DNA of 64,000 nucleotides. Origin: Blasia pusilla (Eukaryota; Marchantiophyta; Marchantiopsida; Blasiales). Under the pieces are notes generated by a model. The model was not told the DNA's origin, did no database searches, and saw only the letters and a program-made list of their open reading frames with translations. The stretch lies in assembly GCA_050084515.1 (NCBI GenBank), contig CM114273.1, positions 5,084,001-5,148,000 on the forward strand. Direction: 5' to 3'. Of this stretch, positions 22,894-36,560 are shown in pieces. Within the stretch, counting starts at the first letter, position 1, and every line of letters begins with the position of its first letter. A program made the translations under genes and the position numbers.

Positions 22894-24380
22894 AATTTGA
22901 ATGGTTAAAAAGGAGAAGAGAAAGGACGTAAGTGTATAGTAAGAGTAAGGAGATGATATAAGAGAGTAGCAAACCTTAAAAGAGGAGGAACAAAGAAATC
23001 TTGCTTTAACCTTATCTTTTACATGGATATGAAGAATATAGAGGGAACGAGTCCATCTTTGTCTGCACTCTTCGCAAAGGAATAATGATAGACTCTCAAC
23101 AAGGGAGAAGGGGAGGGTTGAACTTGAGGCATGGAGAAAGGATTGGAGAAAACCCCTTAGGAACCTATGTGAGAAGAGAGTAGAGAATTTATACTATAAT
23201 ACGAGGAGAGGGGTTTACTTTCTTGGGTATCTGCACTTCTAGAAACGTGAAGCACGTCTTGAAACGGAAGATCCCTTAGAAAATAGTAGGTTCACATTTG
23301 ATAAGATTGGAGTGGATTTTATATATGGATGCTTGTTTCTATAAGACTAGTGTAAAACACGAGCTATGCACAAGGCCAATAAAAATATAAATTTGATATC
23401 CTAGTGGAAGTCATTTTATCCCATTCCTCCTATTAACACCCCGCTCTCCCGTATATGGAACCTATTTTTTTTAGCAATTAAAACCTCTCCCAAAATTATA
23501 TCATTTACATGAGTAACTTAATTGAGTTGGTGAAGGGTCTTTCATGAATAAATATAGTAGTGTTATTAATTTGTCTTATTATTATTTTATTTAGTTATAT
23601 TGTGCATACAGTTTGCCAATAACAATATAGATTTGACCTCCTCTAATATCCAATTTTTTTTTTAAATATTAGAATTTCAACCATCTGTGCTATTATTCGG
23701 GGAACTCGGCATGAGAATTCACCACGTGTCTTTTTTTATTCTGGTAATATATGACACGTGACATCTTTGCCTATCATATAAAATCAATTTTTATAAATTA
23801 TTTGTAAGATTGTGAAAAATAAAATATGTATAATTATATTAAACTAGAGGACTAACTAGTATCCTAACTAGTATTTCATGATTAGAGAGAGGACATAAAA
23901 TAGACTTCAGACTATAGAGTAGAATTTAGAGACCTCCAAGAAACGTTACATAGTGTCATAAAAATATTTGTATGGACCTAAAATTTTATTTATTATTTAA
24001 TAAAATTAAAATACAGGAAAATAGAAAAATACAAACTTAGTCATGAAAAGGTTAGTGGATTGATATAACCGGTGTTGTAGCGATTACCAAAGAAATTAGT
24101 TTATTATTATTTTATTTTGTTTAAAAGTACGGGAAATGAAGGAGAAAAGAACAGGTCGGAAGAAAAGTGGCAGCAGGCCCGGCCCAAAGGAGGGTCACTC
24201 TGGATCTGAACGCGGTCGGGAGGAAGGAAGAGTGTCGAGGACGAACTCGAGAGGACGACAAGGGAAGGAACGGATCGTCAATCGACCCACGCGACTTGTA
24301 GAATTTGAACGTATTTTGATTTCAGGAATAAGTGGAGGAGGAGGAGGAGGAGATCGGAAGTGGCGACGACGTCGCAAGGG
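22894..24380. other. Intergenic, upstream of the RabGAP gene
   Basis: AT-rich DNA with no recognisable gene. From about 24120 the base composition rises and becomes purine-rich, consistent with promoter and 5' leader of the RabGAP gene. ACTAGTATCCTAACTAGTAT near 23857 is a short direct repeat. Confidence 0.5.
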
Positions 24381-27300
24381 ATGGGAGGAGGGAAAGGAGG
24401 AGAGGGAGGAAGTACATCTCTTCTTAAGGAGCAGACGGAGGCGGCTGACGATGTCGAGTGTCCTGCGGTGGCGCGGGAAGGATCGTGTAGAGGCGCCGGT
24501 TCCGCATCTGGAAGCAAGGTTGGATGAATTGTGAGAAGGATTTTATGATCATTCATATTGGTATGTTTGGGTGCGGGTGTACTGACGGGAGTGTTTTAGG
24601 CAGAATTTTTGGGCAGGGTTTGATTGAATATGAGATGATAATTATGGTGCGGTTGATTGTGCAATCTGGTGGTGTTTTTGCGGGATCCGATTTGTTGTCG
24701 GATTTGCACCTGCTTGCTGTCCGGATCGGTTTAGAGTCATCGTTGTGCAATTGGTTGCAAAATTTAAGGCAATTGGCCGAATTCTAAATCCCCTTTCGGT
24801 TTCCGAGGATCTTTTCTGATGATTACGATATTCTACGGAGACTGTAAACTATGAGCGTCTGTTTGTACATGAGCACTTCGCGCGAAAGCCGGGGCCGATC
24901 AAAGTCTTCTTGGTGGGAATATTTGGGCCGTCACTTGTAATCTCTGTTTGGGGTCAACCTTTCAGAGCCCATGAAATATAATATCTCGCAACCAAAGCTC
25001 TTGTACTCTTGTTTTTCTTGGCTGTTTCCAAATGAAAGAGGTAAGTGGCGGTTTTTCATTGGCGTACGAAACCATGTTCTCCCGTTATTTGAACTGAATT
25101 TGACTTACCCGTGAATACAACATGGGGACCCATGAAGGAACCTTAATGTTGACTGACTTTAAGGCAGAGAACTCCACACTTATCTTGTCTGAACATAAAT
25201 CTTAACGTTCTCGTCGGGTCCCGAATAATTAGGCACTCAAGGGCTTGTCGAGGAAGCTGAACTAGTCCGGACGAACCATGTTTTGTGTCCCATCTTGCTT
25301 GATGCTATAATTCACACTTAGCACCCAGTTGGCAACTGACTGGGAAAACTCTTTATTGTAGTGACATCAGTTCAGAGCCATTAATTTTCTTATGAGGGTC
25401 ACTGGTGGAAAGTGGCTCTGCCGTGCCTTGGAAGACTCTTCTTCCAATTACCTGTGCGTTTGCTCCGGAGTTCTTAAAGAGTCATCTGTCTGGCTAGATC
25501 AACCTGTAGCTTATATGCAGATGGCAAATTTTCACACTTATCTATGGTATTGCAGGTACGGAGGAGTGTCTCTTTGGGAAAGGAAAGAGGTGCTGAAGGA
25601 GAGGCCAGCGGTAATATGGATGAATATGAAGTTGTCTTTGTCAAGGACAATGTCTCAGTCCACCCCACACAGTATGCAAATGGGCGAATCAGTGGTCGGT
25701 TGCGGCTTATCAAGCAGGGCTCATCCCTTTTCATGGTCAGTATTCATGACATTTGATCAAATCACAAATTCGTGAGCATCTAAGGAAAGCATTGAATATC
25801 CACCACTAGGGAGAAACCGTTGAAGAGATTGAAGGACTATATCCCAAATACCCATCAGCTGGAATGCAAAGTTTCTCCCAAGACGTAGCAGCTAGGATTC
25901 TCAATAAACAGGGTTGGTTAAAAACTATTTGTGACTCTTTTGATGTAAGGATATCTGCGACCATTGTCAGAGGAATGTCGTTGGTTTAAAATAAAAAATG
26001 AAAGATATGAGTTCTTCATCTGACCACTGCACCATTAGATGAGGGGTGTTTCTTGTCATTCAGTTTCCCTTCAAAGATTGGCCCACATCTGTTGGTAAAT
26101 TTCGAGTCATAAGTTGTGGTCAACTTTATGGAGGAGGAGCCTAGCTCTAAAGAATACTACTTGGAAAGCTTAAAATCAGTGACGCCTCAGGAAATGACCC
26201 GCGCCATGTTTGTCGGATTTCTCCTGGTCTTGTTATGGCTGGCGCAAGTCAAAATTGGTTCTAGTTGAAAACAGCAAAGCTAGGTACATTCTCCAGGCTG
26301 CAGGAATGATGTGCTTCACAAGTCATCTCTGAGGTGTTAAGAGTTCAGAACCTTGAACTGTAATTCCAAGGTTCACTCGCATTCTCTGAAATAGTTTTTG
26401 GCTTGATATGGGATGTGGGGAGGTCTTATGATCTTTCTTGGAAGGATTCAGCCCTCCCTTCTATTAAATGTTAAATAGATATCATGTAAAGTCAATATAT
26501 ATGGCATGGATTGTCAGTTTCGAAGGATGTTGGCATTCCAAGCTTCAAAATCACAACATCTATCGGTAGCCCAGTGTGATCTTCTATTTTCATGTATACT
26601 GATGGGGTCTGAACACATCATGAAATCTGCCACTAGTCGTAAACTCAAAATTATTCTGTTTTAAATTTGTGCCTCTCTTATGTTCCAGACTTGGATTCCG
26701 TACGCCCAGGGAGGGCTCAGGAGGGAGGGTTCTAATGTAATGATTAATGGCAGTATGAAGAACAGATTTGGAATCAACAAATCTGCCGAAAGAGGCAAGT
26801 TCATTTTCTTTTTGCTCGGTGGTTTAACATTTAGGAACTGCTTTGTCTTCGGAGTTCTTTGGATTTACTAAATATTTGTTCTCGTTAACGGTAGATATGT
26901 CGTTCACTATCCTTATCGCACTATTAATGCCCTTCAGACCTTTTAAGTATACTCACAGCATTCAATGTTGTTTGATGTCACTAATGTTATATTCAGACAG
27001 AAACTTGTACACAATTCGAGCTGTTTCACTGTCAGAAATGCGGTCGATTCGTCGTCAAACTCCGCCGCTTGGTTGGCAGTACATTATTATTGTATTGACA
27101 TCAGGTGGGGTATTTGTCTTAAAGGTTTTGCTATTATTGCTTATACACACTCCTGCTATTACAGAATGGATAGGTTTAAACATAATCCAGCTAGAAACCA
27201 ATGGAAATGTAAAGCTGAAGAGGTGTGGATGATTGCAGGCCTTGCTTTTCCTCCCCTCTATTTCCACAATGGTGGAGTCAAAGAGTTTCTTGCTACTTTA

Positions 27301-30300
27301 AGAAATCATGCTATTCTTGTGAGGTACATGGTTCAATATTTCCTGTTAAATATGGTGTAATTTTACCTGATTATATGGTAGATTGAGGTCATAGTTTTAT
27401 TTCAAGACAGCCTGTGAAGCTACACCAGTGCAGTAGCTTTCTTTTGCAGATTCCATTAATGAGATAGTACAGGCAGTTATGCTGAGAAGATCAAGAAGGT
27501 GGTAGACCTTGAGTTCTGCATCAATCATCTGACCCTGTGTTACTGAAATTCAGATCTGCTGAAGATGCAAATGTATATCTTGTGAATGATATCCAAGACC
27601 CCCTTCAGGTATTGCTGAGGGATGTGTGATTAGAAGATTTTGACAGTGCAGGCCTGTCTTGATAAGACTTTGATGTGAAATTTGCTCTTGCAAATAGACG
27701 TCGGAATGATATGGTTACTCTGGTTTGTTTGAAATATCGGTGTGGCTTATTCTCTTCTGTATGTGGGTTGCAACTTGGATTTGCAGAGGAGCCTAACATC
27801 GTTAGATCTAACAGAGGCACCAGCACCAGCTCCAGGTTTGACCGGTGCTAGCTCAGGAGAGCCTTGGCCTGTAGTCTTGAAGAAGGATGGAGTGACATCT
27901 TCAAATATGGATGAGGGAAGTTCTGTCCAGCAGGAGCACAAATTTGATTCTCGTCGGAAATCAAAAGATCCTGCACGTGATATATCAATGCATGTGCTGG
28001 AAAAGTTCTCTCTAGTGACGAAGTTTGCAAGGGAGACTACTGCACAGTTATTTGGTGAAAGTCGCATGTTGGTTGGTGGATTTGACAGCCTTGATATGGA
28101 TCGAGGACCAGCTCCTAGGCGCATGGAGGAATCTGTGCCCAACATAGAAGTGGCACTTTTAGAAAATCAAGTGCATGACCAGCAACCATCACCAGCTAAG
28201 GCTACAGAGGAGGAGGTGAGTTGTAGTGATTCAGGCTATCTATCCGAATGTGCATCTTGTTGTCGTTTTTCATAGATTTTGCCAAGGTTTCTGCTACAGG
28301 TCTTCCGCTGCTCCAAACAAGGTATTGATGATGGAGCATTGTTTGAGTTGATGTGATAACTTTTTGCATTTGGGGCGATGGTTCCCCCCCTCCCCTGCCC
28401 CCCGATCTGAGCTTTTTCTCCATTCCCTTTTCCAGCAGCTTAATGGAGATGAGAGAGAGACACCAGATGATCAAGCATCGACTAATGTTGGAACATTTGA
28501 GCTTGTGGATGGTACGCAGGTACTTAATTCCAGTGCCAGCTCTTTAGATTCCGGAGTGCTTGACAATGACTTTCAGTTACCTGTAAGCTCTTGATCTTGA
28601 GATATACTTCCTATGGGCAGCAAAATTTACCAAGTTTGTGGTTGACTATTGTTGGTTAGCTACAGCATCACTATTTACAAAATATTCAAAGTGCTCGTTT
28701 TGTAGAATTTGACATTGTAGCTGATATGGATTATCTATTGAATTCAGGATGACTCTCCAGCTCTGGTGTGGGGAAGAGCACGACCTCCACCATTGGGACC
28801 GGAAGAGGTGATATTAGATCTCTTCAATTAACTGTTTGCAACTGCTTACGAGTGTATGCTGGTGATTTGTTTGTCTTTTTCCAACTCCATTGCGTATTTT
28901 GAATGTTTCTATTGTTTTTTACTGTTTAAATGTAGATACACATAGATTCTGCATAAATGTTGACAGAATTGACTGGGGTTTTCTGGTGTGATCTGCAGTG
29001 GACTAGCTTCCTGGACAGTGAGGGGAGGGTGATAGATCCAAAAGCCCTCAGAAAGAGGATCTTCCACGGAGGAGTTGAGCCAACAGTGCGGCATGTGGTT
29101 TGTACCTCACTGCCTAATCTAAGGAGTAATTTGGCCTTGAGTATTAATTTGTTCTCTTCCACTTAGGAGAATGCAGCTGGTCAAGCCAGCACCCATCTAT
29201 GTCTTCATATTTTGTTTCTTTAATTTTATGATCTTTAGACAGGCTCTATGGTTCAGATTTGGAGATGGTTGAGCATCTGGAAAATGGGATCAATCTAGTC
29301 TCTGGCTGTGATGTACAGATATGGAAGTTTTTGTTGGGCTACCATCAGTTTGACTCAACATATGCGGAACGAGAGTATCTTATGTGCCAGAAGAAAGAGG
29401 AGTATGAAGTCTTAAAATCTCAGTGGCAGGTCAGGATAGTGTTTTGGTTTTCCACTGTATCACAAAAATAATCAAAATGTTGCGCAGTATCCATTTGTGC
29501 ATCTGTTATTGTGATTTCAGAGGTTTCCTTTAAGTGGTATAGAATCTAACCATGGATATGTTGGCATTATACAAATGTCAGTCTGTATCAGAGGATCAAG
29601 CAAAGCGCTTTGCTAAATATCGGGAGAGGAAGCACCGTGTGGAAAAGGATGTGGTATGGCTAATTTGCAATCCTTGCCTAGCCAAAGTGTGATGTACAGT
29701 CAGAAGATGCAGTAAAAGTTCAGATAGTTGATTCATTTTTTACCTTTAGGCCTATAGTAATTGTTAGACAGTGTTGTTTCAGGTGCGAACAGACAGAACA
29801 CTGCCCTACTATGAGGGGGAAGGGGATGACAATCCAAATGTCACAGTTCTTCGGGATATTCTTGTTACATACTCTTTCTACAATTTCGATCTGGGTTATT
29901 GCCAGGCATGTACTTGCACTTTCTGTGATCCTCCACTTTGTTGTGCACGTGTTTGTTTAAATTGAGGGGCAATCAATTCATTTGATACAAGCTGAGTAAG
30001 GATATTCATGCAAAATTGTCCGAGAATATGTAAGCTGGAGGTTGTACTCCATAACTAGCTTTTATGAATTAACGATTCCTTGTCAAGGAAAGAACGTGAG
30101 GTTGCCCACATTTATATCCAAACTTTTAAACTTGGTTCTCTGCTATCTGTGAATGAATAAGAAGTTTTCATTCCTTATCATGGGTTGGTCTCCAAGAGTA
30201 CACAAGCTCTCATCTATAGACAGAAGAAGAAATTAGGGATGAAGACTGATGAGCCATGCTATCCTTTATTCCAGGGAATGAGCGATCTGCTGTCTCCAAT

Positions 30301-31714
30301 TCTATATGTCATGGAGAACGAATCAGAAGCATTTTGGTGTTTTGCAGCGTTGATGGAGCGATTGGCTCCTAATTTTCATCGTGATCAAAATGGGATGCAC
30401 TCCCAACTTTTGGCATTGTCTAAGGTACTCTTTTGAAGATTCATCAACTGGATTTGATTCCTTGCCTTGGATGTAAAGTAGAAGTGTTCATAACTCTGAG
30501 GAGTGCGGGAGGGATTTGTGGAAGAGGCTAGTAGACAATTTATAGCACTATCTGTTGTTGTGCTTGGAGGTGGAACTTTGATTAAAGTAGCTCCTTGGTG
30601 AAATTTTACAGGAATCATCTGATGCAAGTCATATTGAAAGATTCATCTAGCCATCAAAATCAAGAGAACTTTTGCAATATTTAATGTCGTGAAGATCTCA
30701 TTCTCCTCTTGCGGTTCATAGAATTTGTTTTAAAGATTTCCCCCAAAGAGCATGAATCCACCACCACTCGCCTGAACACTCTGCATGGTTGTTTTGATGT
30801 GTACAGTTGGTGCAACTTCTGGATGGTCCTCTTCATGATTACTTTAAGCAAGTCGATTGCCTGAACTACTTCTTCTGTTTCCGCTGGGTTCTGATACAAT
30901 TCAAGAGGTAAGCTCCTTATGAGAAGTGCACAGATGTGCTATATGGAGTCCTGTGTAAAACCATGTTCCAAGGAAAATCTAAACCAATACTTTTTGTGAA
31001 TTCGTTGATAGGGTAATGCTGGTGCACAGTTGGTTTTTTTTAATGTAGATTCATACTCCTGCATGGATTCTAGTACGTAAGAAGTTAAAAAGTATTGTGG
31101 TTAACTCGATGAAAGACGACAGGCAAGCATAGAAAGACCCATATATTTCAAACCGGCATTTCTAATTTGCTGCTTAGTTGAGGGTTTTATTCACACATTT
31201 TCTTGCTTGTTGTGGTCTACTCCTGGCTTTTGAAATCGTGGAATGTCTGCTCTCCAGATGATCAGCTCTTTAAGACAGTCACCAGTAAGATCTATGGTGC
31301 TGGTTTGTCTCCCTTCTGACGTCTTCAACAAAATAGATTTGGCGAGTGTCCTCCATCTAGAAATTCCATCAGTAATGACATTTTGTCTGAATGTCTAACA
31401 GGGAGTTTGATTTCGAAAATGTCCTACGACTGTGGGAAGTTTTGTGGAGCCATCATCTATCAGAGCACTTCCATTTGTACATGTGTGTTGCCTTGCTCAA
31501 GCGACATCGGAGGAGAATAATGGACGAACAGATGGAGTTTGATACTCTGCTGAAGTTCATCAATGAGTTGAGTGGGCATATTCCATTGGAATCGACTTTG
31601 CGAGATGCAGAAGCTTTGTGTTTGTTTGCCAGTGACAGAGGTGCTGCTTGTATACCCCCTGGAACACCTCCATCATTGTCAATGACACTGGCAGAAGATG
31701 ACAGTAGTGATTAA
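24381..31714 (+). CDS. TBC1D15/Gyp7-type RabGAP, 16 exons
   Basis: Exons: 24381-24518, 25556-25735, 26689-26794, 26997-27104, 27239-27323, 27554-27608, 27787-28215, 28436-28582, 28748-28807, 28999-29097, 29319-29429, 29582-29653, 29783-29905, 30275-30424, 30807-30907, 31402-31714. All phases agree and give 758 residues. Order and content match the plant RabGAP family of Arabidopsis At5g52580. The N-terminal Rab-binding-like domain (about res 70-210) has DNVSVHPTQ, GRLRLIKQG and GWQYIIIVL. A low-complexity linker with RDISMHVLEKFSLVTKFAR follows. The TBC domain (about 450-690) has the arginine-finger motif DVVRT (R532) and the glutamine finger YCQG (Q571). It should accelerate GTP hydrolysis on a Rab GTPase in membrane traffic. 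The start fits an in-frame GGGKGGEGG leader; the ATG at 25616 is an alternative. Two introns (26795-26996, 29906-30274) use GC donors. Confidence 0.92.
28431..28440 (+). promoter_or_regulatory. NAGNAG tandem splice acceptor, exon 8 of RabGAP
   Basis: TTTCCAGCAG|CTTAATGG offers two AG sites 3 nt apart, giving proteins that differ by one glutamine. Both keep frame. Confidence 0.6.
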
Positions 31715-33311
31715 TTTGCTTATACTAGTCTTGAACTGGTTCTGCAGCAAAACCAGCTTGTATCAAATGTAAGAATTTGCATTCAGTGTAGTCTTTTGCT
31801 CTTGTACATACGTACTAGTTCCGCTCTAATAATTTTAGAATCGAGTGAGAAGGTCAAATTGGGTGCAGTGGAAGTAGGTGGCTCACGACACATTCTCAAG
31901 GATAGTGAGAAAACAAGAATCTTTCAGCAAATGTTAGCTCACCTGTAGGGTGAAAGGATTCGCACTTATAAGTAGTTGAGTTTTTGGATCTGAATGTCAT
32001 TCAATTCTTGTGAAGACGAAATGAACAGTTGAAAGCATGAGAATATTACCTTTAGGTCGTTTTTGTGAACGAGCAGAATAATGGATAGGCAGTTTCTCTC
32101 AATTAATATGTAACGTCATGTTAAGCTAATGATGAATATAATTATGTAGACGAATGTGCTCACTGTTAGCACATTTTCCAAAGTCATGCGTTATGGACGG
32201 AAGCGTAGGCGTTCGAAGATATGAAAGTAAGGTGGTTTGGTGAAAGTTTTGTTTAGGCGAATTACATTTAGAGTTTACGGAACCTTAACAAATCTCTCAA
32301 ATTGCAACTGAGAAAGTTCATCACATTTTCACAAGCACTAGTGTACGTCTGTTATTACAGGGCACCAGCAACATCTGCATGTTTAAGCTTAAATGCTCAA
32401 CTCATCTGTAAACCCAACATCCAAGTTTACGATAATGTATTGGAATATATCTTCCGATAGCTAGATATTGCCCTTTCTCACCCACTAGCAAACACCTTAC
32501 AATTTACTAATAGGACACGGCAACAGTTTTCTTTTGCAGAGATCATGAAATCTGACATACATCCAAAGAAACGATTTGATTTTACGACCACACAGTTTAG
32601 ATATAGGCTCAAAGATGCATTGTCTTACTCCCTCCAATCTTTGATCTCGGACAGCAGGACAGGTAGTTCATGATTAGCACCTGGACAAGATCAGCCTGGC
32701 CATTTTACCATGAATGTTTCTGTTTCTGTCCCAAGCAAAAACAAGCACCGAATTCCTAGGTTTGAAAGTACCACCTCATTTTATCTGCTTACTCTCCTCT
32801 GCAGCTGCTTTCTTCAAGGGGAGGAACCCAGAATTGTAAAGTAAAAAATGGCAAACTCAACCCTATCATATTTCATTTAACTCCGCTGAATGCCTTAGAA
32901 GCATCCTTTCATGTATGTTACAAAACTTTCACTCTGCTTCTATGACAGGACAGAGGTCAAAACACGTCAAGCACATGTCTCACTCCGTTCGCTGGGGGTT
33001 AATCCACAAGACACAAGCGTTTCATCGCATCCCAGTTCGCCACCAGTCAGGGAGAGTTACCATCTGTGACATGTTTGCAATCCTCTAGAACCTTTGAAGT
33101 CTTTAACAGATGTGGGGCGTGGACCATGCTACTATCAGGTGTAAAGAAAATGTGTAGAATTTTTCACTGACTTCTTATAATGCTACAGTGGGCAAGTATT
33201 GTACTAAAAGAATATACCCAATGCAGCCCTAGAACCCTTCACAACTCTTACATGCCCCCAGCTGTTGTACCGTTTGAGGAGAGCAGAGCACCTTTTAAGA
33301 CCACAGTTTCA
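31715..33311. other. Intergenic and 3' flanks of RabGAP and TPR genes
   Basis: The convergent RabGAP (+) and TPR (-) genes end here. No open frame has recognisable content; it should hold both 3' UTRs. Confidence 0.6.
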
Positions 33312-36300
33312 CTATTCGTCAGGATTATTTGAATCATCTGTCAGTATGGCTTCTAATCTTTGTAATCTGCGAATAATTGGTGGAAGTTCGTCCCTTCTAC
33401 CTTGCTTGTCCAGCAACATAACTAATAGTTCTAAAGTCAACATTATTTCAGGGCAATCAGGACCAAGTTCTATTTCCTGTATCTTTAAGACCCGCCGCAG
33501 GAGTACCTCTGCCTCATCATCCTTCTCTAGACCATGGAGTATGGCAGCCAAGCAATTGCAGGCTTGTCCTGTGAGGAACAAACAGAGTCATCCTTGTGTG
33601 TCAAGTCAGACTGAAACATGGAAAAAAACCCTCTAGATCTGACATCATAGTGGCGACCCCATATTTTACACTTGCAATACCTACTTACAATTAGCAAGGA
33701 CGTAAAGGTTTGTAGAGGACAAAAGGTTGCTTTAAGAGTCCTACCTGTATTAGGATGATTCTTTCCATAATGAATCTCACGAATAGACACTGCTTCGCGA
33801 GCAAGAGGCTCTGCTTCAAATCCTCTTCCCAGATGATGTAGGGATGTTGCTAATAGTTCCAAAGAGACTGAAATCTGTGGTGCTTTGGGTCCAAAATGAA
33901 TTGTCATCAACTTTAAACTCCTCCTTAGCAATGGTTCACATTTGTCAAACATCTGCGAGTGAGCATATGATGTTGCCAAGTTGTTTAAATGTGGTACTAA
34001 CTGGATATCATTTCTCCCGAGCACTCTCTCCTTAACCCGGAGATTTTCCTCCCACAACTCTTGGGCTTCACTATCCCTGTTACACCACAATCTCCATTGT
34101 CACAGGTTGGTTCCCAGTAGAAAGTTTTCACAAAAAATTGCTGATACTTTCTGTTGTAATGGGACAAGGGTTAGAGTCCTTACCTGCCAATCACATTCAG
34201 TATCTCTGCGAGATCAGTGCGAACACTCTCTATAACAGGATCATCTGAGGTGAACTTACTGCAATCCTCCATTGTTGCAAGGCCTTGCCGGAACAAGTGC
34301 ACTGCTTCATCTATTTCACCTGTATGGAATGAGACGCCATGATGGAGGAGTGAGCTTCTTGCAACAAAACCCCAGGTGTAGCCATGATTTATCCAGTACT
34401 AAACTGAGGCATGTTCACAACACTGATGCCTAAAAATATTAGCACCAAGAATAAAAGATCCAATGGCAATGCAATCACCTTGTGCAGTTTTAGCTCGGGC
34501 CAAGGAACAAGTCGCAACACCCACTCTTCCATCCCTTTGTCCATATGCCTTCTCAGTCACAGCCACAGCCCTGGTAATGGAACTCGCAAAATTAGAAATT
34601 CATTTGTGGAAAATCGATGGTCCCAGAAAGTCCGAGGTAAGACAGAACGTGACATGACACAGTTTATGACCACCAGCAAGGATGACATCAAGGACCCATG
34701 GCTGGCATGTGTCCTGGGCTAGTCTGAGATGTTCATATGGAAAAGTTTCAAACCTTCGCAAGGCGATTTCTGCCTCCACCAGTCTTTCCTCCTCCAAAAG
34801 GGTGTGGCCAAGGTGTGTGAGAGGAAGAAGCAGAGCTTCCTCCTTAAAACCCTTTGAATTTTCCATGATGGACAAGACCTGCTGGTAAAGCTCAATGCTC
34901 TCACTTCCTTTGTCTATGTCACAATACGTCTTAGCGAGTCCCAACATTGTCCTCACAAGTAAGGGACTGTTTCTCCCTGAAACACAATTCAGAGGTCACT
35001 AACAGTAAGATAATGAACAACCTAAGCAATGTCAGAGATACTCGTTGGTACAAGTTCAAAGTGAGTTACACAGGTCCCTTCTTATGATCTACCTATGATC
35101 TTTTCAAATGGACATGATGGTCATAAATAATGTCACTATAATTAACATCCACTTTAAACTCAGCATAGGAATTCAAAACACTCACCAAATCTCTCCTTCT
35201 GGATGTCAAGGCTGCGACAATATAAAGGGAGTCCTTCATGAGGCTTCCCAATGCTTGTATACATACTCCCAACATGCTCCAGTATATTATCCAACAGTGC
35301 TTGAGTGCTAGGTATATGTTCCAGTAATTCCTTGGTCTAAACAAACAGAACTCTCAACATGTTAGATGTTGTATACACATGTATATTTTGTTTGTAGATG
35401 CCATCTACATGTGGCTCACTTCACTATAAGTCATCTAACCATACGAGACAATAAACTAAAAGAAAAGCTAAGAGCCATTACTAGACATTTGTGAAGCTCT
35501 GGCTAAACCAAAGTAGGCATGAAAATATGATGCTAGAAACAATGATAGATATGACTTGAAACCCTTATTTTCACGAGGTCGCACCCCTGTTCCTGGTTGG
35601 TCAAGATGAATAAGACTAGAGGAAGAGTAACCATCTGCAGTTGACTTCATATGTTAGGTTGGAATAATGAACAGACCTGTTCCAATAGAACCTCTGCACT
35701 TTCGTAGTCACCCATATCCATGTACAGTTGGGCCAGGATATCGAGCATAGCTGCCTGCTCCACTCCTCGGATCCCATTCTCGAGCTGCTCCATGAGTGCC
35801 TCGTAATTGGCCTCTACCAAATCTCGGGCAGTCTCCTCATCACCTTCCTCTATCATCCTTCCAACCTCCTCATACAGTTCCTCTAACTGCTTTTCTAAAT
35901 CACTGGGATCTTCCGCTAACTGGTTCATATCTCCCATGGGCTTGGGCAACCTGCACGTATTATTTGTTGACTTGGTCAAATTTATCCAAAGTTTGACTGA
36001 GATGCAAACAATCTATTAACCTTCAAATTTATTGGTGCCTGCAAGCTTTCAGTTCTTTTATCACTCAGCTATACGCACAAAGCTAGACTAAAAATGAACA
36101 ATCATGGTGAATAAATTACCCCATTTCACTTATGAACTCCTCCGAAACACTCCTACTTGCAACCATGGAGTTTTGAAGATCGTATAACTGGTGATCAAGA
36201 AGCTGTGCAGAATCTTCTAACTCGTCAATAATATCTAAATTCTCATTTTCTCCATTTGAGAAATCTAGAGAACTTCCGCTAGGGTCTCCTTCCCTGCACA

Positions 36301-36560
36301 GAATTGTTCAAGAAAAAATAAATCAAAGAATGAAAGTGGAAACGCTGTGGGACTCTACTAGAAGGATATGAAGAATAGGCAAAGTATAAACATTCCCGCA
36401 AAATCATACCCCATCTCTTTGATAATGTCCTCAGCCATTTTCCTATCAGCCAAAGCCACTGCTGCTGCAAAGCGGTTGAACTGGTCCTGCAGTCGCTGAG
36501 CAGCAACATTCCCTGAATCCTCAGAGTTGGACGACACATTTTCCCATCCAACACTTCCAA
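33312..36560 (-). CDS. Kinesin-light-chain-like TPR protein, 5' end unresolved
   Basis: Minus-strand exons in order: about 36560-36410, 36293-36120, 35950-35677, 35336-35186, 34976-34754, 34570-34479, 34319-34184, 34076-33745, 33568-33312. All introns are GT-AG and phases agree, giving about 595 residues from the first supported exon. The product resembles the plant TPR protein At5g53080: ANYEALMEQLENGIRGVEQAAMLDILA, then successive TPR helices (SIELYQQVLSIME, ALLLPLTHLGHTL, LVPHLNNLATSYAHS, AEVLLRRVLKIQE). Exons 36293-36120 and the first are acidic with coiled-coil-like heptads. TPRs mediate protein binding; the Arabidopsis relative is predicted plastid-targeted, so a transit peptide may be in the missing first exon(s). 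The first listed exon has an in-frame TGA just before about 36563 and lacks an ATG, so at least one upstream exon exists. The partner is unknown. Confidence 0.85.

Noticed and set aside
23846-23880. CTAG repeats as Helitron 3' ends
   Set aside because: No GC hairpin lies 6-12 nt upstream of any of these CTAG sites.
24136-24534. 132-residue Arg/Gly-rich plus frame as the RabGAP start
   Set aside because: Its phase does not join the next exon; the ATG at 24381 in another frame ends phase 0 at the splice donor and continues into the conserved N-terminus.
26843-27360. Frames of 129-131 residues in the RabGAP region
   Set aside because: They read through introns; only the parts 26997-27104 and 27239-27323 are exonic.
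30681-30899. Minus-strand 72-residue frame
   Set aside because: Opposite RabGAP exon 15; no support.
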